5,486 nt of DNA from Pseudomonadota bacterium. Lineage in GTDB: Bacteria; Desulfobacterota; BSN033; G020346125. Each line of letters begins with the position of its first letter. Position 1 is the first letter of the stretch. The translations under genes and the position numbers were made by a program. This document shows positions 1-5,019 of this stretch, piece by piece. Location of the stretch: assembly GCA_030673585.1 (NCBI GenBank), contig DAOVIU010000120.1:1-5486 (forward strand), given 5' to 3'. The notes under the pieces are model-generated. The model was not told the origin of the DNA. It made no database searches and was given only the letters and a program-made list of their open reading frames with translations.

Positions 1-129
1 CAGTACGGTGAGCGTATCTCCAGGATGAATCCCCAGCTGACTTATGTGGTTCCGGAGGCCCCATCCCCCTGTTACGTTCACGACCCTAACACTTTTATTG
101 ATTCGTATTCGTTCAAGAGGAGCAATCAT
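1..129 (-). CDS. feoA: FeoA-like protein, N-terminal 43 residues (cut by window edge)
   Basis: This is the first part of a small SH3-like FeoA-domain protein. FeoA is a cytoplasmic partner of the FeoB ferrous-iron permease. The reading frame opens at ATG 129 and is still open at position 1. A GAGG Shine-Dalgarno (137-140) sits 7 nt upstream. The visible residues carry the FeoA signature: a Val-rich first strand (VRVVNV, about 15-20), a Gly turn (TGGWG, 20-24), a short Arg-containing helix, then the LGIHPGDTLTVL stretch (32-43) that matches the 'LG(I/L)xPGxxVxV' core. It starts 49 nt after the fur stop codon on the same strand, so both are probably on one Fur-controlled transcript. Whether it is a stand-alone FeoA, is followed by feoB, or is fused to another domain cannot be seen. 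The family call is fairly sure; the exact gene name is less so. Confidence 0.8.
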   Translation of the reverse strand, partial: MIAPLERIRINKSVRVVNVTGGWGLRNHISQLGIHPGDTLTVL

Positions 130-178
130 CTCTTTTCCTCGCTCTGAGAGGGTGAATCCGCTGGGTTACATGAAATTC

Positions 179-619
179 TCATCGCCTCGGATTTTCACGG
201 CACTGGTCACAGATGCCGAAAATTTTGAGGGTGTGGGATTTACCATCGAAATCCATCTCCCGACAGACTTTTTCCTTCAGCTTTTCCAGTTGTCTATGGG
301 TAAATTCTATGACCCTACCGCAATGTTCACATACCAGGTGGTCGTGGTGCTGATGGCCTAAGACATGTTCGAAGTGCAGAGAGTCTCTCCCCAAGTCGAC
401 CACTTCCAATAAGCCGCATTGCACCAAAAGGTCCAGAGTTCGATAGATGGTCGCTCTCGAAGCTCTCTTTCTGCTCTTTCTGATGGAGGAAAGGAGTTCC
501 TCGGCCTCGAAGTGGTCGTGGCGTCGAAAAGTCTCTTGTAGGACGATATCTCTCTCGGGGGTGAATTTCAGCCCGCGGGAGACCAGGAAATTTCTGAATA
601 TTCTCTCCTCGGTTCTCAT
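179..619 (-). CDS. fur: Fur-family metal-dependent transcriptional repressor
   Basis: A 146-residue cytoplasmic DNA-binding repressor of the Fur family, of normal length (about 140-150). An N-terminal winged helix (about 1-80) includes the recognition helix RASRATIYRTLDLL (52-65). A C-terminal dimerisation and metal domain follows. Both structural zinc Cys pairs are present (C97/C100 and C137/C140). The regulatory ligands align with E. coli Fur: H36, E84, the HHDH run 91-94, E105, E112 and H129. I chose ATG 619; an in-frame TTG at 625 would add two residues. Neither start has a clear Shine-Dalgarno. The promoter and double operator just upstream (632-682) indicate autorepression. The downstream feoA neighbour favours an iron-sensing Fur over Zur, PerR or Nur, but sequence alone does not prove the metal. 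The family is certain, the subtype probable. Confidence 0.93.
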   Translation of the reverse strand: MRTEERIFRNFLVSRGLKFTPERDIVLQETFRRHDHFEAEELLSSIRKSRKRASRATIYRTLDLLVQCGLLEVVDLGRDSLHFEHVLGHQHHDHLVCEHCGRVIEFTHRQLEKLKEKVCREMDFDGKSHTLKIFGICDQCRENPRR

Positions 620-631
620 GGCCAAACAAAT

Positions 632-652
632 TGAAATTGAGATTCAATCTCA
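632..652 (-). promoter_or_regulatory. Fur-type operator: two overlapping 7-1-7 inverted repeats
   Basis: On the plus strand TGAGATT-C-AATCTCA (638-652) is a perfect 7-1-7 palindrome. A second copy, TGAAATT-G-AGATTCA (632-646), matches at 6 of 7 arm positions and is shifted by exactly 6 bp. Overlapping 7-1-7 repeats offset by 6 bp are the known architecture of Fur boxes bound by two dimers. The site covers the expected transcription start of fur and ends 12 bp before its ATG, so occupancy should block initiation. Assignment to the Fur encoded next to it is inference. Confidence 0.8.
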
Positions 653-682
653 TTAAATACACAAACTACTATAAAAAGTCAA
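652..682 (-). promoter_or_regulatory. Probable sigma70 promoter of fur(-feoA)
   Basis: Reading the minus strand, a -35 box TTGACT lies at 677-682 (5 of 6 to TTGACA). The -10 is either TTTAAT at 652-657 (5 of 6, spacer 19) or the poorer TATTTA at 654-659 (spacer 17). The region is AT-rich. The start of transcription would fall inside the 7-1-7 operator at 632-652. Confidence 0.55.
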
Positions 683-832
683 TAGGGTTTACTAGTGCCG
701 AGGAAATTGGCAGGAAGAGATTCCCGTTCGCTACAATCCGGACTGGTAAGGTCCCTACCCTTGGCAGGGAGAATTTTTAAGCGGGAGCATATGGAGGAGC
801 CAAGGTGTGATCCGTCCGCTCGCCTCTCAGGG

Positions 833-1162
833 TCAAAGGACTTTCTTGATCATCTCCTCCAGCTTGGATTTGGAAACGGCCCCAACGATCTGGTCGAAGA
901 CCTGCCCATCTTTAAAGAGAATGAGCGTGGGAATTCCCCTGATTCCATATTGGCTCGGTGTTGCGGGGTTTTCGTCCACGTTCATTTTGGCCACTTTCAC
1001 CTTTCCCGCATACTCCTTCGCTAACTCCTCTATAACCGGTGCGATGACCTGGCATGGACCGCACCACGGAGCCCAGAAATCCACCATTGTGGGAATATCG
1101 GATTTCAGAATTTCGGGTTCGAAATTTCCATCAGTTGCGTGAAACAGTACTTCCTCACCCAT
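833..1162 (-). CDS. trxA: Thioredoxin
   Basis: A 109-residue cytoplasmic thioredoxin, the normal length of TrxA (about 108). It reduces protein disulfides and is itself reduced by thioredoxin reductase. Seen in sequence: the VDFWAPWCGPC active-site stretch with the redox CGPC at 34-37, the buried Asp 28, the cis-proline Pro78 in GIRGIPTLILF, and the closing KDG turn and C-terminal helix. No signal peptide is present. The frame extends 25 codons further upstream, but ATG 1162 is chosen because a strong GGGAGG Shine-Dalgarno (1168-1173) lies 5 nt before it and because Trx homology begins there. It follows the FmdB-type gene by 90 nt on the same strand, so the two are probably co-transcribed. 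A role in redox homeostasis is expected; a specific link to the metal genes is not shown. Confidence 0.95.
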   Translation of the reverse strand: MGEEVLFHATDGNFEPEILKSDIPTMVDFWAPWCGPCQVIAPVIEELAKEYAGKVKVAKMNVDENPATPSQYGIRGIPTLILFKDGQVFDQIVGAVSKSKLEEMIKKVL

Positions 1163-1167
1163 AAAAA

Positions 1168-1173
1168 CCTCCC
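1168..1173 (-). promoter_or_regulatory. Ribosome binding site fixing the trxA start
   Basis: GGGAGG on the minus strand, 5 nt before ATG 1162. It decides in favour of the 109-residue thioredoxin over the longer in-frame start at 1237, which has no thioredoxin homology in its extra 25 residues. Confidence 0.8.
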
Positions 1174-1252
1174 TCTTCAAGTCGTTTTGTCGCTTTCCGA
1201 TACCCCGGATGTAGGAAATCCAGGCCCGGCAGACCACCGGGGAATCTCAACT

Positions 1253-1459
1253 TCAGGTAAACGGCCCGGGCCCGCAAGATGGCGCAGAGCCGGTAGAGCT
1301 GCTATCCGAAGTCTGATGGGAGCTAAACACGGACATCAACCGGGTGACCTTGGGGCTCTTGCAGGGCGGACAGTGCAAGCCCTCGTCGTTCTCCGAAGCG
1401 CTTCGGATCATTTCAAAGGCCTGTCCGCATTCATCGCATCGATATTCGTATATTGGCAT
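1253..1459 (-). CDS. FmdB-family zinc-ribbon protein
   Basis: A 68-residue protein of the FmdB/CxxC-CxxC putative regulatory family. It opens with the diagnostic MPIYEYRCDECG, followed by a second pair, CPPC. The four zinc ligands are C8, C11, C30 and C33. After the ribbon comes a low-complexity Ser/Thr tail (SSHQTSDSSSTG, 46-57) and a short end containing CGPG. The molecular role of the family is poorly defined; it was named from an activator near formamidase and amidase genes, and no DNA-binding function is proven here. ATG 1459 is preceded by GGAGG (1464-1468); the frame runs 22 codons further upstream but without homology. It lies between the small membrane ORF and trxA on the same strand. 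Family call is secure, function unknown. Confidence 0.9.
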   Translation of the reverse strand: MPIYEYRCDECGQAFEMIRSASENDEGLHCPPCKSPKVTRLMSVFSSHQTSDSSSTGSAPSCGPGPFT

Positions 1460-1463
1460 AAAA

Positions 1464-1468
1464 CCTCC
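1464..1468 (-). promoter_or_regulatory. Ribosome binding site fixing the FmdB-type gene start
   Basis: GGAGG on the minus strand, 4 nt before ATG 1459. Together with the conserved MPIYEY start of the family, it rules out the longer in-frame start at 1525. Confidence 0.75.
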
Positions 1469-1490
1469 ACTATCTAAGTTCCCTTTTCGC

Positions 1491-1503
1491 GTCGATCCTC
1501 GAC
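1491..1503. repeat. 13-bp palindrome GTCGA-TCC-TCGAC
   Basis: A perfect 5-bp inverted repeat with a 3-nt centre in the leader between the small membrane ORF and the FmdB-type gene. A third TCGAC lies at 1515-1519. In the mRNA it would form a short hairpin about 32 nt before the FmdB-type start codon. It has no T-tract and is not a terminator. It could be chance, a processing site or a protein-binding site. Confidence 0.3.
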
Positions 1504-1521
1504 ATCGCAGCGGCTCGACAG

Positions 1522-1626
1522 TCACGTTCTAATGCCGAGCTTGGGGAAAACGTATATATTTATGAGGAGCCACGCCCCGACGATGGAAAGGATAAAAATC
1601 AGTTTCAGCACAACGAACCTCCGCAT
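1522..1626 (-). CDS. Small single-span membrane protein (29-34 aa), unrecognised
   Basis: A short frame from ATG 1626 to TGA 1522 encodes 34 residues: a basic start (MRRFVVLK), one hydrophobic segment (KLIFILSIVGAWLLINIYVF, about 8-27) and a short basic tail (PKLGIRT). This is the composition of a single transmembrane helix. An alternative GTG at 1611 would give 29 residues and has the better ribosome site: GGAGG ends 6 nt before it, whereas ATG 1626 has only a weak one. A well-formed promoter (1651-1679) lies just upstream. The FmdB-type gene follows after 62 nt on the same strand. I do not recognise a family. It could be a membrane microprotein co-expressed with the FmdB-type gene and trxA, or chance coding in a leader. 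The promoter, ribosome site and membrane-like composition argue for a real gene. Confidence 0.55.
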   Translation of the reverse strand: MRRFVVLKLIFILSIVGAWLLINIYVFPKLGIRT

Positions 1627-1650
1627 ATTCTGTCTTCGATATTCCACTAT

Positions 1651-1679
1651 AATATAGGCGTTGGTAGGCAGTTTTTCAA
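1651..1679 (-). promoter_or_regulatory. Sigma70-like promoter for the small ORF / FmdB-type / trxA group
   Basis: Minus strand: -35 TTGAAA at 1674-1679 (5 of 6) and -10 TATATT at 1651-1656 (5 of 6), separated by exactly 17 bp. Transcription would start near 1644, about 18 nt before ATG 1626 and about 33 nt before GTG 1611. It is the best promoter match I find upstream of these three genes. Confidence 0.65.
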
Positions 1680-1805
1680 GGGAAGAGGGTTGAAACTTTC
1701 ATGGGTTTTCGACACCGGCCTTGTTCACGATGGAAATCTGCGGCTCGGGGGTGAGTTTAAAGTGAAGGATTCAAAAATACGGGGAGTCATCAATGGAGAA
1801 ATGAA

Positions 1806-1834
1806 TTGACTTAGCCTCATCCAAATAGTACTAA
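1806..1834 (+). promoter_or_regulatory. Probable nikR promoter
   Basis: -35 TTGACT at 1806-1811 (5 of 6 to consensus), a 17-bp spacer, then a weak -10 TACTAA at 1829-1834 (3 of 6). Transcription would start near 1841, about 27 nt before the nikR ATG. The weak -10 fits a low-level regulator gene. The CCTCA/TGAGG palindrome overlaps the -10. Confidence 0.45.
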
Positions 1835-1841
1835 ACTGAGG
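1815..1841 (+). promoter_or_regulatory. Candidate NikR operator CCTCA-N17-TGAGG
   Basis: Inverted half-sites CCTCA (1815-1819) and TGAGG (1837-1841) are 22 bp apart centre to centre. This is the same spacing as in the E. coli NikR operator (GTATGA-N16-TCATAC). The arms extend imperfectly as TTA (1811-1813) and TAA (1842-1844), with one extra G on the left side. The site spans the -10 box and the likely start point, a position suited to autorepression. The half-site sequence differs from the E. coli one, as is common outside enterics. Five-bp arms alone are weak evidence. Confidence 0.4.
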
Positions 1842-1867
1842 TAAAAAGACCTTTTAGGGGAAGGAAA

Positions 1868-2287
1868 ATGTCTGAACTGATTCGATTTGGCGTGTCCATG
1901 GATAGCCGCCTCCTCTCCCGTTTCGATCAATTGATAGCTGAGAAGGGGTATGCTAATCGCTCGGAGGCCATTCGGGACCTTATCCGAGACGAACTGGTCG
2001 AACAATCGTGGGAGGAAGAGGAGGGGGAGACGGTGGGAACCATCACGTTGGTCTATGACCATGAGATGCGCGATCTCACGGAAAAGCTCATTGACTACCA
2101 ACACCAAGTTCACGGTGCGGTGATATCGTCGCTCCATGTCCATCTCGATGAGCACAACTGCCTCGAGGTCCTGGTGGTTAGGGGGAAGGGACGGGAGATT
2201 AAGAAGGTGGCCGACAGGTTAATCGGAACAAAAGGGGTTAAACACGGGAAATTGGTCACCACCACAACGGGTAGGGATATCTACTGA
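1868..2287 (+). CDS. nikR: NikR nickel-responsive ribbon-helix-helix repressor
   Basis: A 139-residue cytoplasmic nickel sensor, full length for NikR (about 133-150). Residues 1-45 form the ribbon-helix-helix DNA-binding domain (the [17 protein letters not shown] strand and helix, then [11 protein letters not shown]). An acidic linker EEEEGE (49-54) leads into the ACT-like C-terminal domain, which tetramerises and binds metal. The four square-planar Ni(II) ligands of E. coli NikR (H76, H87, H89, C95) are matched at a constant +3 offset: H79, H90, H92 and C98, within HQVH and [14 protein letters not shown] 1868 has a purine-rich AGGGGAAGG site just upstream. The gene converges with the nickel transporter operon (45 nt between stop codons), which is the obvious target. 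NikR shuts nickel uptake when nickel is sufficient. The call is secure. Confidence 0.96.
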   Translation: MSELIRFGVSMDSRLLSRFDQLIAEKGYANRSEAIRDLIRDELVEQSWEEEEGETVGTITLVYDHEMRDLTEKLIDYQHQVHGAVISSLHVHLDEHNCLEVLVVRGKGREIKKVADRLIGTKGVKHGKLVTTTTGRDIY

Positions 2288-2332
2288 AAAGGTTTGGTAT
2301 AATTGCCCACCAATATGGCCCCCTCCGCGGGA

Positions 2333-3004
2333 TCAGGATTTTGCCAGAATCCCCAATTTCCCATTCGCCATCCTGTATATGCGGTGTGTGGTTCTGGTCA
2401 AAATCTCTCTGTCCTGGGAGATGATCATGCAGGAAGCAGGAGAGCGGTTGAGCACCTGGATGATCCTCTCCGTTGTCTCCTCATCGAGCCCGGATGTGGG
2501 CTCATCCAGGAGTAAAATGTCCGGTTTCATGGCCAGTACCGTTGCAAGGGATATGAGTTTTTTTTCCCCTCCCGAGAGCTTATAGGTCACCCTGTCTTCG
2601 AAACCGACAAGTCCCAACGCCTCCAGTGTTTCCCTTACGATTTTCGATGCCTCCTCGTGTCGTTTTCCCAGATTGAGGGGCCCAAAGGCAATGTCTTCGG
2701 AGACCGTTGGGCAGAACAATTGATCGTTTGCATCCTGAAAAAGGAGGCCGATCCTTTCTCGGACTTCCCGGTAATCGGCGTCCTCGTGAATCCTCTTCCC
2801 GAATATCTCTATCTCCCCCTTTCTCGGTTTCAGGAGCCCGAGGATAACATGGAAAAGGGTTGTCTTTCCGGACCCGTTTGGCCCCGTAAGCCCAACCCTA
2901 TCTCCCTGGGAGAAGGTCAAACTCAGTTTTTTCAGGACATCGTGGTTGGAGTCATAGCCAAAGGTGATGTCCCGTAGCCTTATGAGAATAGTCCTTTCAC
3001 CCAT
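2333..3004 (-). CDS. nikO: ECF nickel/cobalt transporter ATPase (NikO/CbiO type)
   Basis: A 223-residue cytoplasmic ABC ATPase that powers the ECF nickel transporter. Motifs in order: Walker A GPNGSGKTT (41-49), Q-loop Q90 in LLFQDANDQLF (a CbiO/EcfA-type sequence), signature LSGGE (143-147), Walker B ILLLDEP (163-169) with catalytic Glu168, and D-loop SGLDEE. At the switch (H-loop) position, where 'SHD' or 'THD' is usual, the sequence is MIISQDRE with Gln197. It is short compared with many CbiO proteins (about 270), lacking the extended C-terminus, but complete as an ABC domain. ATG 3004 lies inside the end of nikQ (25-nt overlap) with no clear Shine-Dalgarno, so translational coupling is likely. 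Only one ATPase gene is visible, consistent with a homodimer as in CbiMNQO/NikMNQO. Nickel rather than cobalt is inferred from nikM, nikL, nikK and nikR. Confidence 0.93.
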   Translation of the reverse strand: MGERTILIRLRDITFGYDSNHDVLKKLSLTFSQGDRVGLTGPNGSGKTTLFHVILGLLKPRKGEIEIFGKRIHEDADYREVRERIGLLFQDANDQLFCPTVSEDIAFGPLNLGKRHEEASKIVRETLEALGLVGFEDRVTYKLSGGEKKLISLATVLAMKPDILLLDEPTSGLDEETTERIIQVLNRSPASCMIISQDREILTRTTHRIYRMANGKLGILAKS

Positions 3005-3744
3005 TGAAGGAAGCCCAAAGCCACTATGGAGAGGATCATGATAATGGACAAAATGAGATCTCCTCTCTTCAAGCTGAAATGATCCAATACCCAGAATTTC
3101 CCCTTAAACCCCCTGCAGAGCATGGCATCATAGACCCTCTCTGAACGATCGTAACTCTTGAGCAGCATCATTCCCACCAGGTGGGAGTACGCCTTGTAAG
3201 TATGCAAATCGCTCCTGGGATGAAAACACCTGACTTTCATGGCGCTGAGCAACCTCACATATTCGAGGTAGATCACATGGATATACCGATAGGAGAAAAA
3301 GAGCAGCTGAACTAACTTATCCGGAACATGGAGATGGCGTAAGGCGTGTGCCAGGGTGAATATAGGCGTCGTTCCCAGAAGGGCGATACTGGCAAGAATG
3401 ATGGTGTTGGATTTTATGGTGATTGAAAGGGCATATCGAATCCCCGCCACGGTAGCTCTCAGTGGGCCCAATGAGAAAAGGGTAGTTCCCGGATAGCTGA
3501 AGGGCAATAATATCCATAATAAGAGGATGAACCCGTTGACCAGCAGTAAGCGCCTCATAATCTTCGTCAATGGTAGGCCGGAGACAATGACGCAGCATAC
3601 CGAAAGCGAAAGGGCCAAGAGAAGCACCTCCGTCCGATCCGCAACGGCTACGACAATCGAGAACAATGTGGCAACGATTATCTTGACCCTTGGGTCGAGA
3701 TCATGCATGATGGAATTGCCCGATGAAAACTCCTCAGCTACCAT
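2980..3744 (-). CDS. nikQ: ECF transporter transmembrane coupling protein (NikQ/CbiQ, EcfT type)
   Basis: A 254-residue inner-membrane protein of usual CbiQ length. It couples the ATPase to the nickel-binding subunit. Hydrophobic spans are visible at about 20-36, 39-56, 65-81, 108-124 and 229-247. The cytoplasmic coupling region between the last spans carries the two EcfT motifs. Motif I is AMKVRCF (168-174), with Cys in place of the usual Gly after Arg. Motif II is the standard AMLCRGF (207-213). The LRHLHVPDKLVQLLFFSYRYI stretch (135-155) is typical of CbiQ/NikQ. ATG 3744 has GGAGG 9 nt upstream and overlaps the nikL stop by 11 nt; the end overlaps nikO by 25 nt. Both overlaps suggest coupled translation in the order L-Q-O. 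Family call is secure; metal specificity comes from the neighbours. Confidence 0.93.
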   Translation of the reverse strand: MVAEEFSSGNSIMHDLDPRVKIIVATLFSIVVAVADRTEVLLLALSLSVCCVIVSGLPLTKIMRRLLLVNGFILLLWILLPFSYPGTTLFSLGPLRATVAGIRYALSITIKSNTIILASIALLGTTPIFTLAHALRHLHVPDKLVQLLFFSYRYIHVIYLEYVRLLSAMKVRCFHPRSDLHTYKAYSHLVGMMLLKSYDRSERVYDAMLCRGFKGKFWVLDHFSLKRGDLILSIIMILSIVALGFLQWVKGLFS

Positions 3745-4405
3745 GTAATGGTTCCTCCACCTTCCTTCCCCTTCTGCTTCTGAAATAGAGGATGATGCCC
3801 ATGATGCCGAAGATCAACCCGATTCCCCCCATCACGCCGATGAATGAGACACCCTCGTTTTGTTGTTTTACGAGGAGGGTCCTGATGGGTTTCAATTTCT
3901 TTTCCAGAGCCTCCTCAACCACGGTCCGGATCCCTTCCATTTCAAGACGGGTCAGCCGATGGGTAGAGGTCCCTTTTTCCCCTTGAAAAACCGTTTCTCC
4001 GGCCTGGTGAGGATCCGAGTTACCCGCTCTCCCCTCCGTTCCACCCGGTAAATCCCGTGCGGGGATAATGTATTCGTCTCTATGACCCATGCCCGCGGTG
4101 AGTACGATCCTTAAATCCATCTCTTTTGGGGGTTTGAAGGAAAACTCGCCGTTTTCATCGGTTCTTCCCTCAAGCAATTTCCCCCCAAACTTGTCGAACA
4201 CCTCAATCCGTGAATTCCGGCATTTCTTCCCATCGCTTAAATAGCATTCCGTAAAGACCGTGTTCCCCTCTGCGTAAGCGAAAAGCACGACCCTGTGTGC
4301 CAATGTCTGGGAAGCGGCGGCAAATACAACCAGGATAAGAAGAATCACAGGAGGCCAGGGAATTCGTGATAGCCGACTTGCTCTCAATGGGCTATCTGTT
4401 GGCAT
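3734..4405 (-). CDS. nikL: NikL-type auxiliary membrane protein of the ECF nickel transporter
   Basis: A 223-residue exported and anchored protein. A signal sequence (basic RASRLSR 8-14, hydrophobic 19-32) ends at a likely signal-peptidase site TLA|H after residue 36. The predicted mature protein thus begins HRVVLFAYAEG. A beta-rich carboxypeptidase-regulatory-like domain follows (about 37-115), with a Cys pair C54/C62 and the turn RTDENGEFSF (81-90). Then come a variable linker (115-150), a charged helix that may coil (152-183) and a C-terminal transmembrane span (188-207) with a basic stop-transfer FRSRRGRK. The layout fits NikL, found with NikK, NikM, NikQ and NikO in ECF nickel systems in place of NikN/CbiN. 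Its exact role is not established. ATG 4405 overlaps the nikM stop by 14 nt and has AGGGG 7 nt upstream. Naming rests on context plus architecture. Confidence 0.85.
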   Translation of the reverse strand: MPTDSPLRASRLSRIPWPPVILLILVVFAAASQTLAHRVVLFAYAEGNTVFTECYLSDGKKCRNSRIEVFDKFGGKLLEGRTDENGEFSFKPPKEMDLRIVLTAGMGHRDEYIIPARDLPGGTEGRAGNSDPHQAGETVFQGEKGTSTHRLTRLEMEGIRTVVEEALEKKLKPIRTLLVKQQNEGVSFIGVMGGIGLIFGIMGIILYFRSRRGRKVEEPLHGS

Positions 4406-5006
4406 GTGCGACCCCTAAGAGCTCTGGTTTGAGTTTCCTCAGGAACCCCGCCGAGAAGAGGGTTATAAGGCCTTCGATGATCATGACGGGCAGATGGGCG
4501 ATGAGTACGACCTTTGCTACCCCTATAAAGGGATTTCCCGTAGAGACCAGTGAGATAGCGACCATGAGGCTGCCCAAAAGAATACCGAAAAACCCACAGG
4601 CAAAAGCGGCTCCCATTGAAATCATTTTATTTGTTCCTTTTACCGCGCGAGCGAAAAGGAAAAAGCAGATGGTGGCGGGAAGGGCCATATTGAAAGTATT
4701 CACCCCAAGGCCCGTAATGCCGCCAAACTGAAAGAGCAGGGCTTGGAGAAAGAGGGCGATCAGTATTGCCGGAAAGGCCGGCCATCCCAACAGTAATCCC
4801 GTCAGTCCATTGAGAACGAGATGGATGCTCGATGGCCCTATGGGAATATGAATCAGTGAGGCCACGAAGAATGCGGAGGTGAGGATTGCAACTTTGGGAA
4901 CCCTATCATAATCCAATTTCTTCAGGCCAATACCACAACCCGCGGCCGTGAGGGCCGCCCCTGTGACTAGCACGGGTGCGGATAAAACGCCCTCGGAAAT
5001 GTGCAT
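4392..5006 (-). CDS. nikM: ECF nickel transporter substrate-binding membrane component (NikM)
   Basis: A 204-residue polytopic inner-membrane S component of the CbiM/NikM family, full length for NikM. It captures Ni(II). The conserved N-terminus MHISEGVL supplies Met1 and His2, which in the family bind metal through the terminal amine, backbone and imidazole. A further ligand is expected at His62 in HIPIGPSSIHLVLNGL (53-68), which resembles nickel-type NikM more than cobalt-type CbiM. The rest is a series of hydrophobic spans up to about residue 190. No N-terminal extension can be allowed, because the metal site needs His at position 2. This agrees with the strong AGGAGG site (5014-5019) 7 nt before ATG 5006. 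It follows nikK by 11 nt and overlaps nikL by 14 nt. Nickel is preferred over cobalt by context with nikR, nikK and nikL. Confidence 0.93.
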   Translation of the reverse strand: MHISEGVLSAPVLVTGAALTAAGCGIGLKKLDYDRVPKVAILTSAFFVASLIHIPIGPSSIHLVLNGLTGLLLGWPAFPAILIALFLQALLFQFGGITGLGVNTFNMALPATICFFLFARAVKGTNKMISMGAAFACGFFGILLGSLMVAISLVSTGNPFIGVAKVVLIAHLPVMIIEGLITLFSAGFLRKLKPELLGVAHANR

Positions 5007-5013
5007 TCCCCTT

Positions 5014-5019
5014 CCTCCT
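5014..5019 (-). promoter_or_regulatory. Ribosome binding site of nikM, overlapping the nikK stop codon
   Basis: AGGAGG on the minus strand, 7 nt before ATG 5006. It shares two bases with the nikK TAG stop (5018-5020), so ribosomes ending nikK are placed directly on the nikM start. It fixes the MHI start that the metal site requires. Confidence 0.8.

Larger units (their letters stand above)
1627..1867. other. Divergent intergenic region between the small ORF and nikR
   Basis: This 241-bp region holds the leftward promoter at 1651-1679 and the rightward nikR promoter and operator at 1806-1841. Between them (about 1680-1805) I find no convincing gene, RNA or repeat. The longest minus-strand readings there are only about 20 codons. 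Confidence 0.6.

Noticed and set aside
620..625. TTG start at 625 for fur
   Set aside because: It would add two residues only; ATG 619 is the more usual choice. Neither has a clear ribosome site, so the TTG is not excluded.
327..662. Long minus-strand frame overlapping fur in another phase
   Set aside because: It is a shadow: the alternate frame has low-complexity Pro/Arg-rich composition and no family features, while fur in the same DNA is clearly coding.
752..770. Terminator hairpin (TCCCT...AGGGA) after trxA
   Set aside because: The 5-bp stem has a 9-nt loop and alternative pairings, and on the minus strand no T-tract follows it.
1163..1237. N-terminal extension of thioredoxin to 1237
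   Set aside because: No homology in the extra 25 residues, and a strong ribosome site lies directly before ATG 1162.
1203..1242. CCCCGG/CCGGGG inverted repeat between the FmdB-type gene and trxA
   Set aside because: The arms are 28 nt apart and G+C-rich; no regulatory element or terminator pattern is evident.
1460..1525. N-terminal extension of the FmdB-type protein to 1525
   Set aside because: The family begins MPIYEY, and GGAGG lies just before that ATG.
2294..2313. Terminator hairpin TTGGT...ACCAA after nikR
   Set aside because: Only 5 bp with a 10-nt loop and no T-tract; likely chance.
4366..4731. Plus-strand frame opposite nikM
   Set aside because: Antisense shadow of nikM with no ribosome site or recognisable motif.
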